Assembly (NCBI GenBank): GCA_937925855.1
Contig: CALAMO010000010.1
Location: 1 to 64,000 of the forward strand
Direction of reading: 5' to 3'
DNA from: an uncultured Thiotrichaceae bacterium
GTDB lineage: Bacteria > Pseudomonadota > Gammaproteobacteria > Thiotrichales > Thiotrichaceae
DNA length: 64,000 nt
Each line of letters begins with the position of its first letter. Position 1 is the first letter of the stretch. The notes under the pieces are model-generated. The model did no database searches. It saw only the letters and a program-made list of their open reading frames with translations, and was not told where the DNA came from. Position numbers and translations under genes: made by a program. Below, one piece after another: positions 7,857-16,221 of the stretch.

Positions 7857-9188
7857 ATGAACGATATTTTTATCAGCTATAGCTCAAAAGACCGTGCCTG
7901 GGTGGAGGGGCTTGCACGCCTGCTGACTGCGCAGGGTTATCGTGTTTGGTGGGATAGTAGCCTGCTCGCTGGTCACCATTTTCACCGTACTATCGCGGAA
8001 AAACTCGAAGCCGCACATTGTGTGATTGTGGTGTGGACAGAACATGCCGTTGAATCAGATTGGGTACTTGCTGAGGCGGATCGGGCGCGGGCGCGGCGCG
8101 TGATTGTGCCGATTCAGCTGCGGGATGCGCCGCTGCCACTGCCGTTTAATCGAGTGCATACGGAGAATTTCCAGAGCTGGCAGGGTGGGGTGGACGAGCA
8201 GCCGTTTCAGCGGCTGTTGCGAGCGATTGAGCAGCATGTGGCGGCAAAAAACGCAGCCGTAAAGCCAAAGCCGCGCCTAGTGCAGGGCAGGCCTGCTAAG
8301 TTTTTACCGCGTGTGAGACGTAACGGTTGGGCAGCGCTGAGTGCCGTGCTGCTGTTTGGCGTGGTGTATGCGGTTAATGGTTTTTATGGGATTAGGGGTG
8401 ATGCGGCGCAGGGGCGGGCTGTGGATAAAACGCCGTTAATCACCGCCAGCACTCAGCCAGCGCCGGCGGGCGCGGTGATTGCGCTGGATCATGGGCTGCG
8501 GCTTGTAAATATTCCGCGCGGGCGTTTTCAGATGGGGAGTCAGCAGGGGCGTGCCAATGCAAAGCCGGTGCATACGGTGACGATTGGCGCTGATTTCTGG
8601 ATGAGTCAGACTGAGGTGTCCTTCGCACAGTATGCTGCTTATGCTAAAGCGACGGGACAAGCGCAACCTGATGATTACGGTTGGGGGCGGGGTTCCAGGC
8701 CCGTGATCAATGTTTCGTGGCACGATACGCAGGGCTTTGTGCAGTGGCTGTCAGCAAATAATAAGCAGGGCTTAAGCTGTCGTCTGCCGTCAGAGGCTGA
8801 GTGGGAATATGCTGCGCGCGCGGGTACGACAACGGCTTACTCTTGGGGCGATCAAATTGCTGTAAATCAAGCGAATTGTAATGGCTGTGGCAGCCAGTGG
8901 GACAATATAAAAACCGCGCCTGTGGCCCGCTTTGCCCCGAATGCATTTGGTTTATATGATATGCATGGTAATGTTCGAGAATGGGTGCAGGACAAATTTT
9001 ATTTGAACTATCAGAATGCACCGACAGATGGCACAGCCTGGGAGTCGGGGGGAAGCAACAATCGGGTAATTCGCGGGGGTAGCTGGGATTTTTCTCCTCC
9101 ACAACTAGCGGTTGCGCTGCGGGGGTACGACCTGCCTCGGCATAAGCACGCCAGTCTTGGCTTCCGCATTGTGTGTTCACGCAGCTAG
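7857..9188 (+). CDS. TIR domain - transmembrane - formylglycine-generating-enzyme-like protein
   Basis: The 443-residue protein has three parts. Residues 1-130 form a TIR domain (MNDIFISYSSKDRAW; ESDWVLAEAD with a candidate NADase glutamate at E73). Residues 157-178 form a single transmembrane helix (GWAALSAVLLFGVVYAV). Residues 215-443 form an FGE/SUMF1-type domain (GRFQMGS, RLPSEAEWEYAARAG, GNVREWVQD, RVIRGGSWD). The ATG at 7857 is preferred to an in-frame TTG at 7806. The gene is monocistronic, downstream of vapBC on the opposite strand. TIR-FGE fusions are known in bacteria without an established role; NAD cleavage triggered by a periplasmic or C-terminal sensor is inference. Confidence 0.9.
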   Translation: MNDIFISYSSKDRAWVEGLARLLTAQGYRVWWDSSLLAGHHFHRTIAEKLEAAHCVIVVWTEHAVESDWVLAEADRARARRVIVPIQLRDAPLPLPFNRVHTENFQSWQGGVDEQPFQRLLRAIEQHVAAKNAAVKPKPRLVQGRPAKFLPRVRRNGWAALSAVLLFGVVYAVNGFYGIRGDAAQGRAVDKTPLITASTQPAPAGAVIALDHGLRLVNIPRGRFQMGSQQGRANAKPVHTVTIGADFWMSQTEVSFAQYAAYAKATGQAQPDDYGWGRGSRPVINVSWHDTQGFVQWLSANNKQGLSCRLPSEAEWEYAARAGTTTAYSWGDQIAVNQANCNGCGSQWDNIKTAPVARFAPNAFGLYDMHGNVREWVQDKFYLNYQNAPTDGTAWESGGSNNRVIRGGSWDFSPPQLAVALRGYDLPRHKHASLGFRIVCSRS

Positions 9189-9253
9189 TGTACTGATGAC
9201 AGCACACTAAGGCGCCGATTAAACCGTTAAAGATAATGCTGGGAGAATAAGTT

Positions 9254-10138
9254 ATGTCAGTTTCTATGCAGTCCAGCCAAGCCCTGCCCGCCCTGGTGGA
9301 CGTGGCGTGGTTGGCGGCTAATCTCGGGCAGGCCGATGGGGTGGTGCTTGATGCTAGTTGGCATATGCCGCAGGAAAATCGTGATGGTGCGGCTGAATTT
9401 CTGGGCGAGCGTATTCCGGGGGCGCAGTTTTTTGATTTTGATCGCCGCGTTTGTGACAAAGCGGCCGCGTTGCCGCATATGTTGCCGGATGTGGCGACGT
9501 TTAATGCTGAGGTGCAGCGGCTGGGGGTTAATCAGGATAGCCGCATCGTGGTTTATGATAGCCTCGGCGTGTTTTCAGCGGCGCGGGCGTGGTGGATGTT
9601 TCGGGCGATGGGCCATGCTAATGTGGCGGTGTTGAATGGGGGGTTGCCAGCATGGAAGCGTGGCAGGCAGATGATTGAGTCAGGTGAGTCATCCTTGCCG
9701 GAAGCGGGTAATTTCAGCGGTACTTTACAGCAGCATTGGGTGAGTGATGTCACACAGGTGCAGGCGGCGCTAGCTGATCCGGCGCAGGCGGTATTAGATG
9801 CCCGCAGCGGTGAGCGTTTTGCCGGGGTGGTGGCCGAACCGCGTCCAGGTTTGCGCAGCGGACACATGCCAGGCGCGCTGAGTTTGCCGACGCCAGATTT
9901 GCATGCTGCGCAGCAGTGCCTGCAATCTCCGGCTGAGCTGAAGGCGGTGTTTGCCGATCTCGGACTGGCACAGGACCAGCATCTGGTTTTCAGCTGTGGT
10001 TCTGGGGTGGCGGCCTGTGTGCTGGCCTTGGGGGCGGAATTAGCGGGGTATAGTCATCTTAGCGTATACGATGGTTCGTGGACGCAGTGGGGAGACCCCG
10101 CAAGTGGTTTGCCGGTGGTCACGGGTTGGGAGGGTTAG
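9254..10138 (+). CDS. sseA: 3-mercaptopyruvate sulfurtransferase
   Basis: The 294-residue product has two rhodanese domains. The second carries the active-site loop CGSGVAAC; cysteine followed by GSGV is the mercaptopyruvate-type loop rather than the thiosulfate type. Other blocks are VVYDSLGVFSAARAWWMF and RSGHMPGALSLP. It transfers sulfur from 3-mercaptopyruvate to thiols or cyanide in the cytoplasm. An SD-like GGAGAATAAGTT precedes the ATG. It stands between the TIR gene and a sulfotransferase-like gene on the same strand. Confidence 0.93.
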   Translation: MSVSMQSSQALPALVDVAWLAANLGQADGVVLDASWHMPQENRDGAAEFLGERIPGAQFFDFDRRVCDKAAALPHMLPDVATFNAEVQRLGVNQDSRIVVYDSLGVFSAARAWWMFRAMGHANVAVLNGGLPAWKRGRQMIESGESSLPEAGNFSGTLQQHWVSDVTQVQAALADPAQAVLDARSGERFAGVVAEPRPGLRSGHMPGALSLPTPDLHAAQQCLQSPAELKAVFADLGLAQDQHLVFSCGSGVAACVLALGAELAGYSHLSVYDGSWTQWGDPASGLPVVTGWEG

Positions 10139-10201
10139 GAGCGGCGGTGTGTACGGTAATGCCAGCGAGCGGTATCCATCAAGAAATTGGAGAAATGCAT
10201 A

Positions 10202-10939
10202 GTGTCAACACCCAAGCCTAAGCCTATTTTGGCGATGTGGTCGGGGCCGCGTAATCTGTCGACGGCTATGATGCGCGCCTGGGAAAATCGGGCGGATACG
10301 CAGGTGGTGGATGAGCCGTTTTATGCGGCCTATTTGCAGCGCAGCGGTGTCTCCCACCCGATGCGGGCCGAGGTGCTGCTCAGCCAGCCGACTGATCTTG
10401 CTGAGGTGATTCAGCAGTGTACCACGCCGCTAACCGGCGGTTTTTTCTATCAGAAGCACATGACGCACCATATGCTGACGGCTTACCCGCTGGATTGGCT
10501 GGTGCAGTTACAGCACTGCTTTTTGCTGCGCGATCCGCGTGAGGTACTGCTGTCCTATGCGCGTAAGCGCGAAGCCGCTACGCTGGAAGCTATTGGTTTG
10601 CCGCAGCAGCTGCGCTTGTATCGTTGGGTGAAGGCAAATTTACCCCAAGCACCGCTGGTGGTTGATGCGAAAGACTTTCTGCATGCGCCGCAGGCCTACC
10701 TGGAGGCGATGTGTGCGCATGTCGGCCTTGCCTTTGACCCAGCGATGCTGAGCTGGCCTGCTGGACGACGGGCGAGTGACGGCGTATGGGCGGCGCATTG
10801 GTATGATGCGGTGTGGCAGTCCACGGGCTTCGCTGAGTGGCGGCCCCGTAGCGGCGAGCTTACGCCAGCGTTTGACGCGGTGCAGCGGGCTGCGACGGAA
10901 ATTTACCGTGAGTTATGGGCGGAGCGGTTGATTTTGTAG
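10202..10939 (+). CDS. Sulfotransferase-like P-loop protein
   Basis: The 245-residue product begins MSTPKPKPILAMWSGPRNLS; SGPRNLSTAMMRAWE forms a P-loop-like phosphate-binding start as in the sulfotransferase superfamily. A later FLLRDPREVLLSYARKRE matches the RDPR/S motif that contacts the 3'-phosphate of PAPS. The GTG at 10202 is chosen because GGAG lies 9 nt upstream and it trims a poor TTG start at 10187. The family is common in proteobacteria and often fused to, or beside, branched-chain aminotransferases; its acceptor is unknown. Confidence 0.75.
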   Translation: MSTPKPKPILAMWSGPRNLSTAMMRAWENRADTQVVDEPFYAAYLQRSGVSHPMRAEVLLSQPTDLAEVIQQCTTPLTGGFFYQKHMTHHMLTAYPLDWLVQLQHCFLLRDPREVLLSYARKREAATLEAIGLPQQLRLYRWVKANLPQAPLVVDAKDFLHAPQAYLEAMCAHVGLAFDPAMLSWPAGRRASDGVWAAHWYDAVWQSTGFAEWRPRSGELTPAFDAVQRAATEIYRELWAERLIL

Positions 10940-11043
10940 TATCGTTTGCGCGGATAAGGCTGCGTTGTCGCGTGAGTTGAAGCTGACTTGAACGCGATCT
11001 GAACCTAATCTAAACCCATCAAACACCGCTAAAAGGATGCGTT

Positions 11044-12003
11044 ATGGCTGCTGGAAATTTGTTAACCCTGTTGGATGATATCGCCGTTCTGCTGGATGAC
11101 GTGGCGGTGATGACGAAAGTCGCTGCGAAGAAGACGGCGGGCGTGCTGGGCGATGATCTGGCGTTAAATGCGGAGCAGGTGACCGGCGTTAAAGCGAACC
11201 GGGAGCTGCCGGTGGTATGGAAGGTCGCAAAAGGATCGTTTGTTAATAAACTGATCTTAGTGCCCGCAGCTTTATTAATCAGTGCCATAGCGCCCTGGTT
11301 AATTACGCCGCTGTTGATGCTGGGCGGTGCTTTTTTATGTTACGAGGGCTTTGAAAAGGTGGTGCATAAACTGTTCCACGATAAAGAGGAACAGGCCGCA
11401 CACCACCAAGAAATATTGCAGGCCGTCCAGGATGAATCCGTGGATATGGTGGAATTTGAGCGCCAGAAAGTGCGCGGAGCGATTCGCACTGATTTTATTT
11501 TATCCGCGGAGGTGATTGTGATTGCGCTAGGTTCTGCGGTGGCGGCAGGAGCCAGTTTTACCGTGCAGGCGGTAACGGTAGCGCTGATTGCAATTTTGAT
11601 GACCGTCGGGGTGTACGGCATTGTGGCTGGGATTGTGCGTCTGGATGATGCCGGTTTATACCTGATTAAATCGACGGCGGTGGGTGTTTGGCATGATGTG
11701 AAGCGCCGCCTGGGTAAGGCTATCCTGTGGTTCGCGCCGATGTTAATGAAAACGCTGTCAGTAGTCGGTACGGCGGCGATGTTCATTGTGGGCGGTGGCA
11801 TCCTGGTGCACGGTATTCCGGGGTCGCATGACTGGATTCATCATGCTGAGGCGATTCAGGGCCAGATTCCACATGTCGGCCATGTGTTGTCAACGCTGAC
11901 GCCTACATTAATCAATACGCTGTTTGGGATTGTGGCCGGTGGCGTGATTTTCTTTCTGCTGATACCCCTGATGAAAGGGGTGAATATGCTGCGCGCTCGA
12001 TAA
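11044..12003 (+). CDS. DUF808 family inner-membrane protein (YedI-like)
   Basis: The 319-residue product begins MAAGNLLTLLDDIAVLLDDV, the invariant start of DUF808/YedI proteins. It contains several transmembrane segments (LILVPAALLISAIAPWLI, TPLLMLGGAFLCYEGFEKV, and later helices near MFIVGGGILVHGIPG). Function is unknown in all members. A good AAAAGGA ribosome site precedes the ATG. Nothing in the neighbourhood suggests a specific role. Confidence 0.92.
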   Translation: MAAGNLLTLLDDIAVLLDDVAVMTKVAAKKTAGVLGDDLALNAEQVTGVKANRELPVVWKVAKGSFVNKLILVPAALLISAIAPWLITPLLMLGGAFLCYEGFEKVVHKLFHDKEEQAAHHQEILQAVQDESVDMVEFERQKVRGAIRTDFILSAEVIVIALGSAVAAGASFTVQAVTVALIAILMTVGVYGIVAGIVRLDDAGLYLIKSTAVGVWHDVKRRLGKAILWFAPMLMKTLSVVGTAAMFIVGGGILVHGIPGSHDWIHHAEAIQGQIPHVGHVLSTLTPTLINTLFGIVAGGVIFFLLIPLMKGVNMLRAR

Positions 12004-12204
12004 AATACTGATTGACTTTAGCGGGCGCAGTGTATAACGTGCGCCCCAAGCTAGAAAAAGTTAAGTCTATTTTTACATTCTCCATTGCGTTGTATCTCCA
12101 TAGTTCTGCGTCCTGTAGTTTTAAAATTTTGTCTATTTTTTCCGCTATTCATGCCTCATGAAGGCACATTTGTACTTATTAAACATGCTATAGGAAAGTC
12201 TATT

Positions 12205-12414
12205 ATGTCTGAGAAGACTGTCGGAACGGTTAAGTGGTTCAACGAAGCAAAAGGTTTTGGTTTTATTGAGCAGGAGTCTGGCCCGGATGTGTTCGCACAT
12301 TTCAAATCAATCGAAGGTTCAGGTTTTAAAACACTGGCGGAAGGCCAAAAGGTCGAGTTCAACGTAACTCAAGGCCAAAAAGGTCTGCAGGCAGAGAATA
12401 TTTCAGCGCTGTAA
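12205..12414 (+). CDS. Cold-shock family protein (CspA-like)
   Basis: The 69-residue product has the cold-shock fold with RNP1 (KGFGFI) and RNP2 (VFAHF) and starts [12 protein letters not shown]. It is a single-stranded nucleic-acid chaperone. The frame is open about 120 nt upstream, but the ATG at 12205 is the correct start. About 200 nt separate it from the previous gene, and an AT-rich leader of the kind common in cold-shock genes precedes it. A strong intrinsic terminator follows. Confidence 0.96.
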   Translation: MSEKTVGTVKWFNEAKGFGFIEQESGPDVFAHFKSIEGSGFKTLAEGQKVEFNVTQGQKGLQAENISAL

Positions 12415-12442
12415 ACAGCCCGCTGTACATTCTTGTCAAAAA

Positions 12443-12472
12443 GGCAAGCCCATCGGGGCTTGCCTTTTTTTT
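12443..12472. terminator. Bidirectional intrinsic terminator
   Basis: A 9-bp perfect stem GGCAAGCCC/GGGCTTGCC with loop ATCG is followed by eight Ts and preceded by five As. It can therefore end both the cold-shock transcript from the left and the convergent MipA transcript from the right. Confidence 0.95.
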
Positions 12473-12481
12473 ACCGGTACT

Positions 12482-13288
12482 TTATTTCCAGCGGTAAGTC
12501 AGTCCCACCGTAGCGCCCCAAATCAGCTCATTAGCCACTATCGGGCTGGCGCTAATCGCCTCATCATAGTGCGTGACATTCAACTCGCCGATGAAGGTGA
12601 ACGCTTCTGATAGACGGTGACGATAGGCGACCCCCGTTTTGAGCGCTAATGCGGCATCGGCCTGATACTGTGGGCGTCCACTAGTAACTTCAGTGCTATC
12701 CACCCCAACATAATAATCCGTTAAGTCCGCTGACAGCCACTGGGCTTCTACATAGGGCCGAACTTCATGCTGCGCTGAACCGAGGCTGGTGGTGTAGCGC
12801 AGCTTGGCCTGTAAGCCCGCATGCGCGCCTGCCAGATCTTGCGCGAGTTCAGCGCTGATCCAACCAGCCAGGCTTTTGCTTTCGGCTGCAATACCCGCGC
12901 GGACATTGATCGCGCGGTCTAGTGCGTTCATGTCGGCTAGCTGTGGGCTGTCATCGCGCTCATGGCTCCAGTCATCCAGTCCCGCACCCAGATAAACCGT
13001 AAAGGTCGGCTGCTGATAAACCGGCCAGGCGAAGCCGCTGAGCCGTAAACCACTGTGCTTGAGACGAGTCGGCGCGAGCGAGAGGCGCTCTTTACCACCA
13101 AGAAAAGGTGACTGTACGACGCCCAGGGTCAGGCCAATATCCCAAGGCGGGGCAGTCTTCGTGGCCTCGGCATCATCTGCCAACAGAGGACTGTTCCAAA
13201 GTGACAGCATGAGCGCCATTGGCAGGAGTGTGAGCAACGATTTGTTCGTGAGCTGCCCAATAGGGGCTTTAGAATGAACGTGTGCCAA
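12482..13288 (-). CDS. MipA/OmpV family outer-membrane protein
   Basis: The 268-residue protein has an N-terminal signal sequence (LLPMALMLSLWNSPLLADD, cleavage near residue 37), then alternating beta strands, and ends in YRWK. The features match the MipA/OmpV family: WDIGLTLGVVQSPFLGG at the mature N-terminus and a C-terminal WGATVGLTYRW strand. MipA binds murein synthase components in E. coli; most relatives are uncharacterised barrels. A later in-frame ATG may be the true start, because the N-region before the hydrophobic core is long. Confidence 0.88.
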   Translation of the reverse strand: MAHVHSKAPIGQLTNKSLLTLLPMALMLSLWNSPLLADDAEATKTAPPWDIGLTLGVVQSPFLGGKERLSLAPTRLKHSGLRLSGFAWPVYQQPTFTVYLGAGLDDWSHERDDSPQLADMNALDRAINVRAGIAAESKSLAGWISAELAQDLAGAHAGLQAKLRYTTSLGSAQHEVRPYVEAQWLSADLTDYYVGVDSTEVTSGRPQYQADAALALKTGVAYRHRLSEAFTFIGELNVTHYDEAISASPIVANELIWGATVGLTYRWK

Positions 13289-13352
13289 GCGCGTGTCCTT
13301 ATTGTGCTGAAGGTATCTATAATAGCTTAAAACGTCGCGGAGAACATAATGG

Positions 13353-14015
13353 GTGCTCAGAGTGGGTGAATTAGTGGGTATTGTATTGGCTGCGGGTCAG
13401 AGTGAACGGTTTGTTGGGCAAAAAGGCATGGCATTATTGCCCGAGGGCCTGCCGATGGCTGTGCGCAGTGCGTTGAATTTGCGCGCGGTCTTAGCGGAGG
13501 TCATCTGCGTGGTGCGTCCCGGGGATGATGCCTTACAGGCTGCTCTAGCGACGCACGGCTGCTCAATCATTGTGGCGGAACAGGCCGCACAGGGTATGAG
13601 TGCCAGTCTACAAGCCGGGTTGCGCGCTGCGCCGACAGCGGCTGGCTGGCTGGTTGCGCTGGCCGACATGCCACTAATCAAGCGTCAGACCTATCAGCAG
13701 CTGCTAGCCGCATTTTCGAGTGGATCTGAGACGGCTCAAGCTCAAATCATCGTGCCTTATACGCACCGCGAACCGGTTCAGCGTCGCGCCGCTGGAGAAA
13801 CAGCGTTAACGCCGGGTCATCCTGTTATATTCCCAGCCTGTTATCGGCCAGATTTAATGGCATTACGCGGTGATCGTGGGGCGCGGAGTGTTTTGCGGCG
13901 CTATGCGCATGCGGTGCGGTGTATTCAGGTTGATGATCCGGGGGTTTTGCAAGATTTTGATACTCCAAGCGATTTTCGGCGTTTATTTATCCGCGCTTGC
14001 GCTGGCGAGAGTTAA
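13353..14015 (+). CDS. MobA-like nucleotidyltransferase (MocA/CoxC-type)
   Basis: The 220-residue product begins with GIVLAAGQSERFVGQKG, the NTP-binding loop of GT-A-fold nucleotidyltransferases. It also has LVALADMPLI, the metal-binding region typical of molybdenum-cofactor cytidylyltransferases and related MobA-like proteins. It starts with GTG, preceded by CGGAGA. It is divergent from mipA and lies 49 bp upstream of metG. No molybdoenzyme is nearby, so the link to cofactor maturation is by family only. Confidence 0.8.
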   Translation: MLRVGELVGIVLAAGQSERFVGQKGMALLPEGLPMAVRSALNLRAVLAEVICVVRPGDDALQAALATHGCSIIVAEQAAQGMSASLQAGLRAAPTAAGWLVALADMPLIKRQTYQQLLAAFSSGSETAQAQIIVPYTHREPVQRRAAGETALTPGHPVIFPACYRPDLMALRGDRGARSVLRRYAHAVRCIQVDDPGVLQDFDTPSDFRRLFIRACAGES

Positions 14016-14064
14016 CACAAACTGATACCTTATCGACCTCTGAATAAACGGTTCTGGCTGCCTT

Positions 14065-16101
14065 ATGAAATCAAGAAAAATCCTCGTGACTACGGCTCTG
14101 CCCTATGCAAATGGTGCGCTGCACCTCGGGCATATTCTTGAGCATGTGCAAAGCGATATTTGGGTGCGTTTCCAGCGTTTACGGGGTCATGAATGTTATT
14201 CAGTCTGTGCCGATGACGCCCACGGCACGCCGATTATGTTACGCGCCCAGCAGGAAAATATTAGCCCGGAGCAGTTAATCGAAACGATGTGGCATCGCCA
14301 TAAGGCTGATTTCGACGGCTTTGAGATTAGCTTTGATAATTATTACAGCACGCACTCCACTGAAAATCGTGAGTACGCTGAAAAAATATACAAAGCGGTG
14401 CGCGCTGCTGGGCATATTGACCGCCGAGTGATCAAGCATGCGTACGATGAAGAAGCCGGGATGTTTCTGCCGGATCGTTTTATAAAGGGCGAATGTCCGA
14501 AGTGCGGCACAGCAGATCAATACGGTGATAACTGTGAAAGCTGTGGGGCGACTTACTCGCCGGTTGACCTGAAGAATGCGGTGTCGGCTATTTCCGGTAC
14601 GACGCCAGTGGAACGAGAAAGTGAGCATTATTTCTTCAAGCTCGGTGATTTTGAGGCTTTTCTGCTGCAGTTCCTGCGCAGTGGGGCGGTACAAACAGAA
14701 ATTCTTAATAAGCAGATGGAGTGGTTTGAATCGGAGCAGGGGCTGGCGGACTGGGATGTTTCGCGTGACGCGCCGTACTGGGGCTTTAAAATTCCCGATA
14801 CGGAAGACAAATATTTTTATGTCTGGCTGGACGCACCGATTGGCTATCTGGCGAGTTTTAAAAATCTGTGCGAGCGTGAGGGCATTGACTTTGATGCCTA
14901 CCTACGGGCCGATTCAACGGCAGAAATGCACCACTTTATCGGCAAAGATATTGCCTACTTCCACACCTTGTTCTGGCCTGCCCTGTTAAAAGGTTCTGGC
15001 ATGCGGGTGCCTAGCGGCGTGCACTGCCACGGGTTTCTATCGGTGAATGGCGCGAAGATGTCGAAGTCACGCGGCACCTTTATTCAGGCCGAGAGTTACC
15101 TGCGTCACCTGAACCCGGAGTGGCTGCGCTATTATTTTGCCAGTAAATTGAGCGATGGTATCGATGATATTGATCTGAATCTGGAAGATTTCATTCAGCG
15201 CGTAAACAGTGATCTGGTCGGTAAGGTGGTGAATATTGCATCGCGCTGCGCGGGATTCATTAACAAACGTTTTGAGCATACGTTGGCGCAGGAACTGCCG
15301 GATCCGGTCTTGTATCAGGAGCTGGCAGATGCGGCGGATGAGATTGCCGCGCTGTATGAACAGCGGCGCTATAACCAAGCAATGCGTGCCATTATGGCCT
15401 TGGCGGATCGGGCGAACCAGTATGTGGACGAGCAAAAACCCTGGGTGCTGATTAAAGACGCAGCTCGTCAGGCGGAAGTGCAGGGCATTTGTACGCAGGG
15501 TATTAATATGTTCCGCGCAATTATCACCTATTTGAAGCCAGTTGTGCCACAGCTGGCGGCAGATGCCGAGGTTTTCCTGAATGCTGGTGAGCTGCACTGG
15601 TCTAGCGCGCAGACTCCGTTGCTGGGGAGTCAGGTGGTGAAATTTAAGGCGCTGATGACGCGGGCGGAGCAGAAAATGGTCGATGCGATGCTGGTGGATA
15701 ATCAGCAGGCCATGCCCGCAGCGCAGGATGCAGCCGCTGCGGCGACGGGGCCACTGGCGGATGATCCGCTGAGCGAGACGATTCAGTACGATGAGTTTGC
15801 TAAGCTTGATTTACGTGTGGTGAAAATCATTAAGGCGGAGCATGTCGACGGTGCGGCAAAACTGTTGCAGCTAACATTAGATCTAGGCGGTGAGCAGCGT
15901 AATGTGTTTGCGGGTATTAAGTCGGCCTATGATCCGACGGAGTTGGTCGGACGCATGACGGTGATGGTGGCGAATTTAGCGCCGCGCAAGATGCGCTTTG
16001 GTGTGTCGGAGGGCATGGTGCTGGCGGCCGGGCCAGGCGGTGAGGATCTGTTTATTTTGGCGCCCGATGCGGGGGCTTTGCCCGGAATGCGCGTAAAGTA
16101 A
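14065..16101 (+). CDS. metG: Methionyl-tRNA synthetase
   Basis: The 678-residue class I synthetase charges tRNA-Met. Visible landmarks are [15 protein letters not shown] (HIGH motif), a CxxC zinc knuckle region ([19 protein letters not shown]), KMSKSRG near residue 331, and a C-terminal EMAP/Trbp111 tRNA-binding dimerisation domain from about residue 575 ([11 protein letters not shown] to the end). Length and domain order are those of the E. coli enzyme. Confidence 0.98.
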   Translation: MKSRKILVTTALPYANGALHLGHILEHVQSDIWVRFQRLRGHECYSVCADDAHGTPIMLRAQQENISPEQLIETMWHRHKADFDGFEISFDNYYSTHSTENREYAEKIYKAVRAAGHIDRRVIKHAYDEEAGMFLPDRFIKGECPKCGTADQYGDNCESCGATYSPVDLKNAVSAISGTTPVERESEHYFFKLGDFEAFLLQFLRSGAVQTEILNKQMEWFESEQGLADWDVSRDAPYWGFKIPDTEDKYFYVWLDAPIGYLASFKNLCEREGIDFDAYLRADSTAEMHHFIGKDIAYFHTLFWPALLKGSGMRVPSGVHCHGFLSVNGAKMSKSRGTFIQAESYLRHLNPEWLRYYFASKLSDGIDDIDLNLEDFIQRVNSDLVGKVVNIASRCAGFINKRFEHTLAQELPDPVLYQELADAADEIAALYEQRRYNQAMRAIMALADRANQYVDEQKPWVLIKDAARQAEVQGICTQGINMFRAIITYLKPVVPQLAADAEVFLNAGELHWSSAQTPLLGSQVVKFKALMTRAEQKMVDAMLVDNQQAMPAAQDAAAAATGPLADDPLSETIQYDEFAKLDLRVVKIIKAEHVDGAAKLLQLTLDLGGEQRNVFAGIKSAYDPTELVGRMTVMVANLAPRKMRFGVSEGMVLAAGPGGEDLFILAPDAGALPGMRVK

Positions 16102-16221
16102 GTAGCGTAAAGCAAGTATATTGTAAAATAAATATATTGAGTGTCGCGGCATGCAGCGTTGTTTGTGTGACTAAGTGTACCATTGAGTGCAAGACACGGA
16201 TAAAAGGCGGGGAGAACAGTA

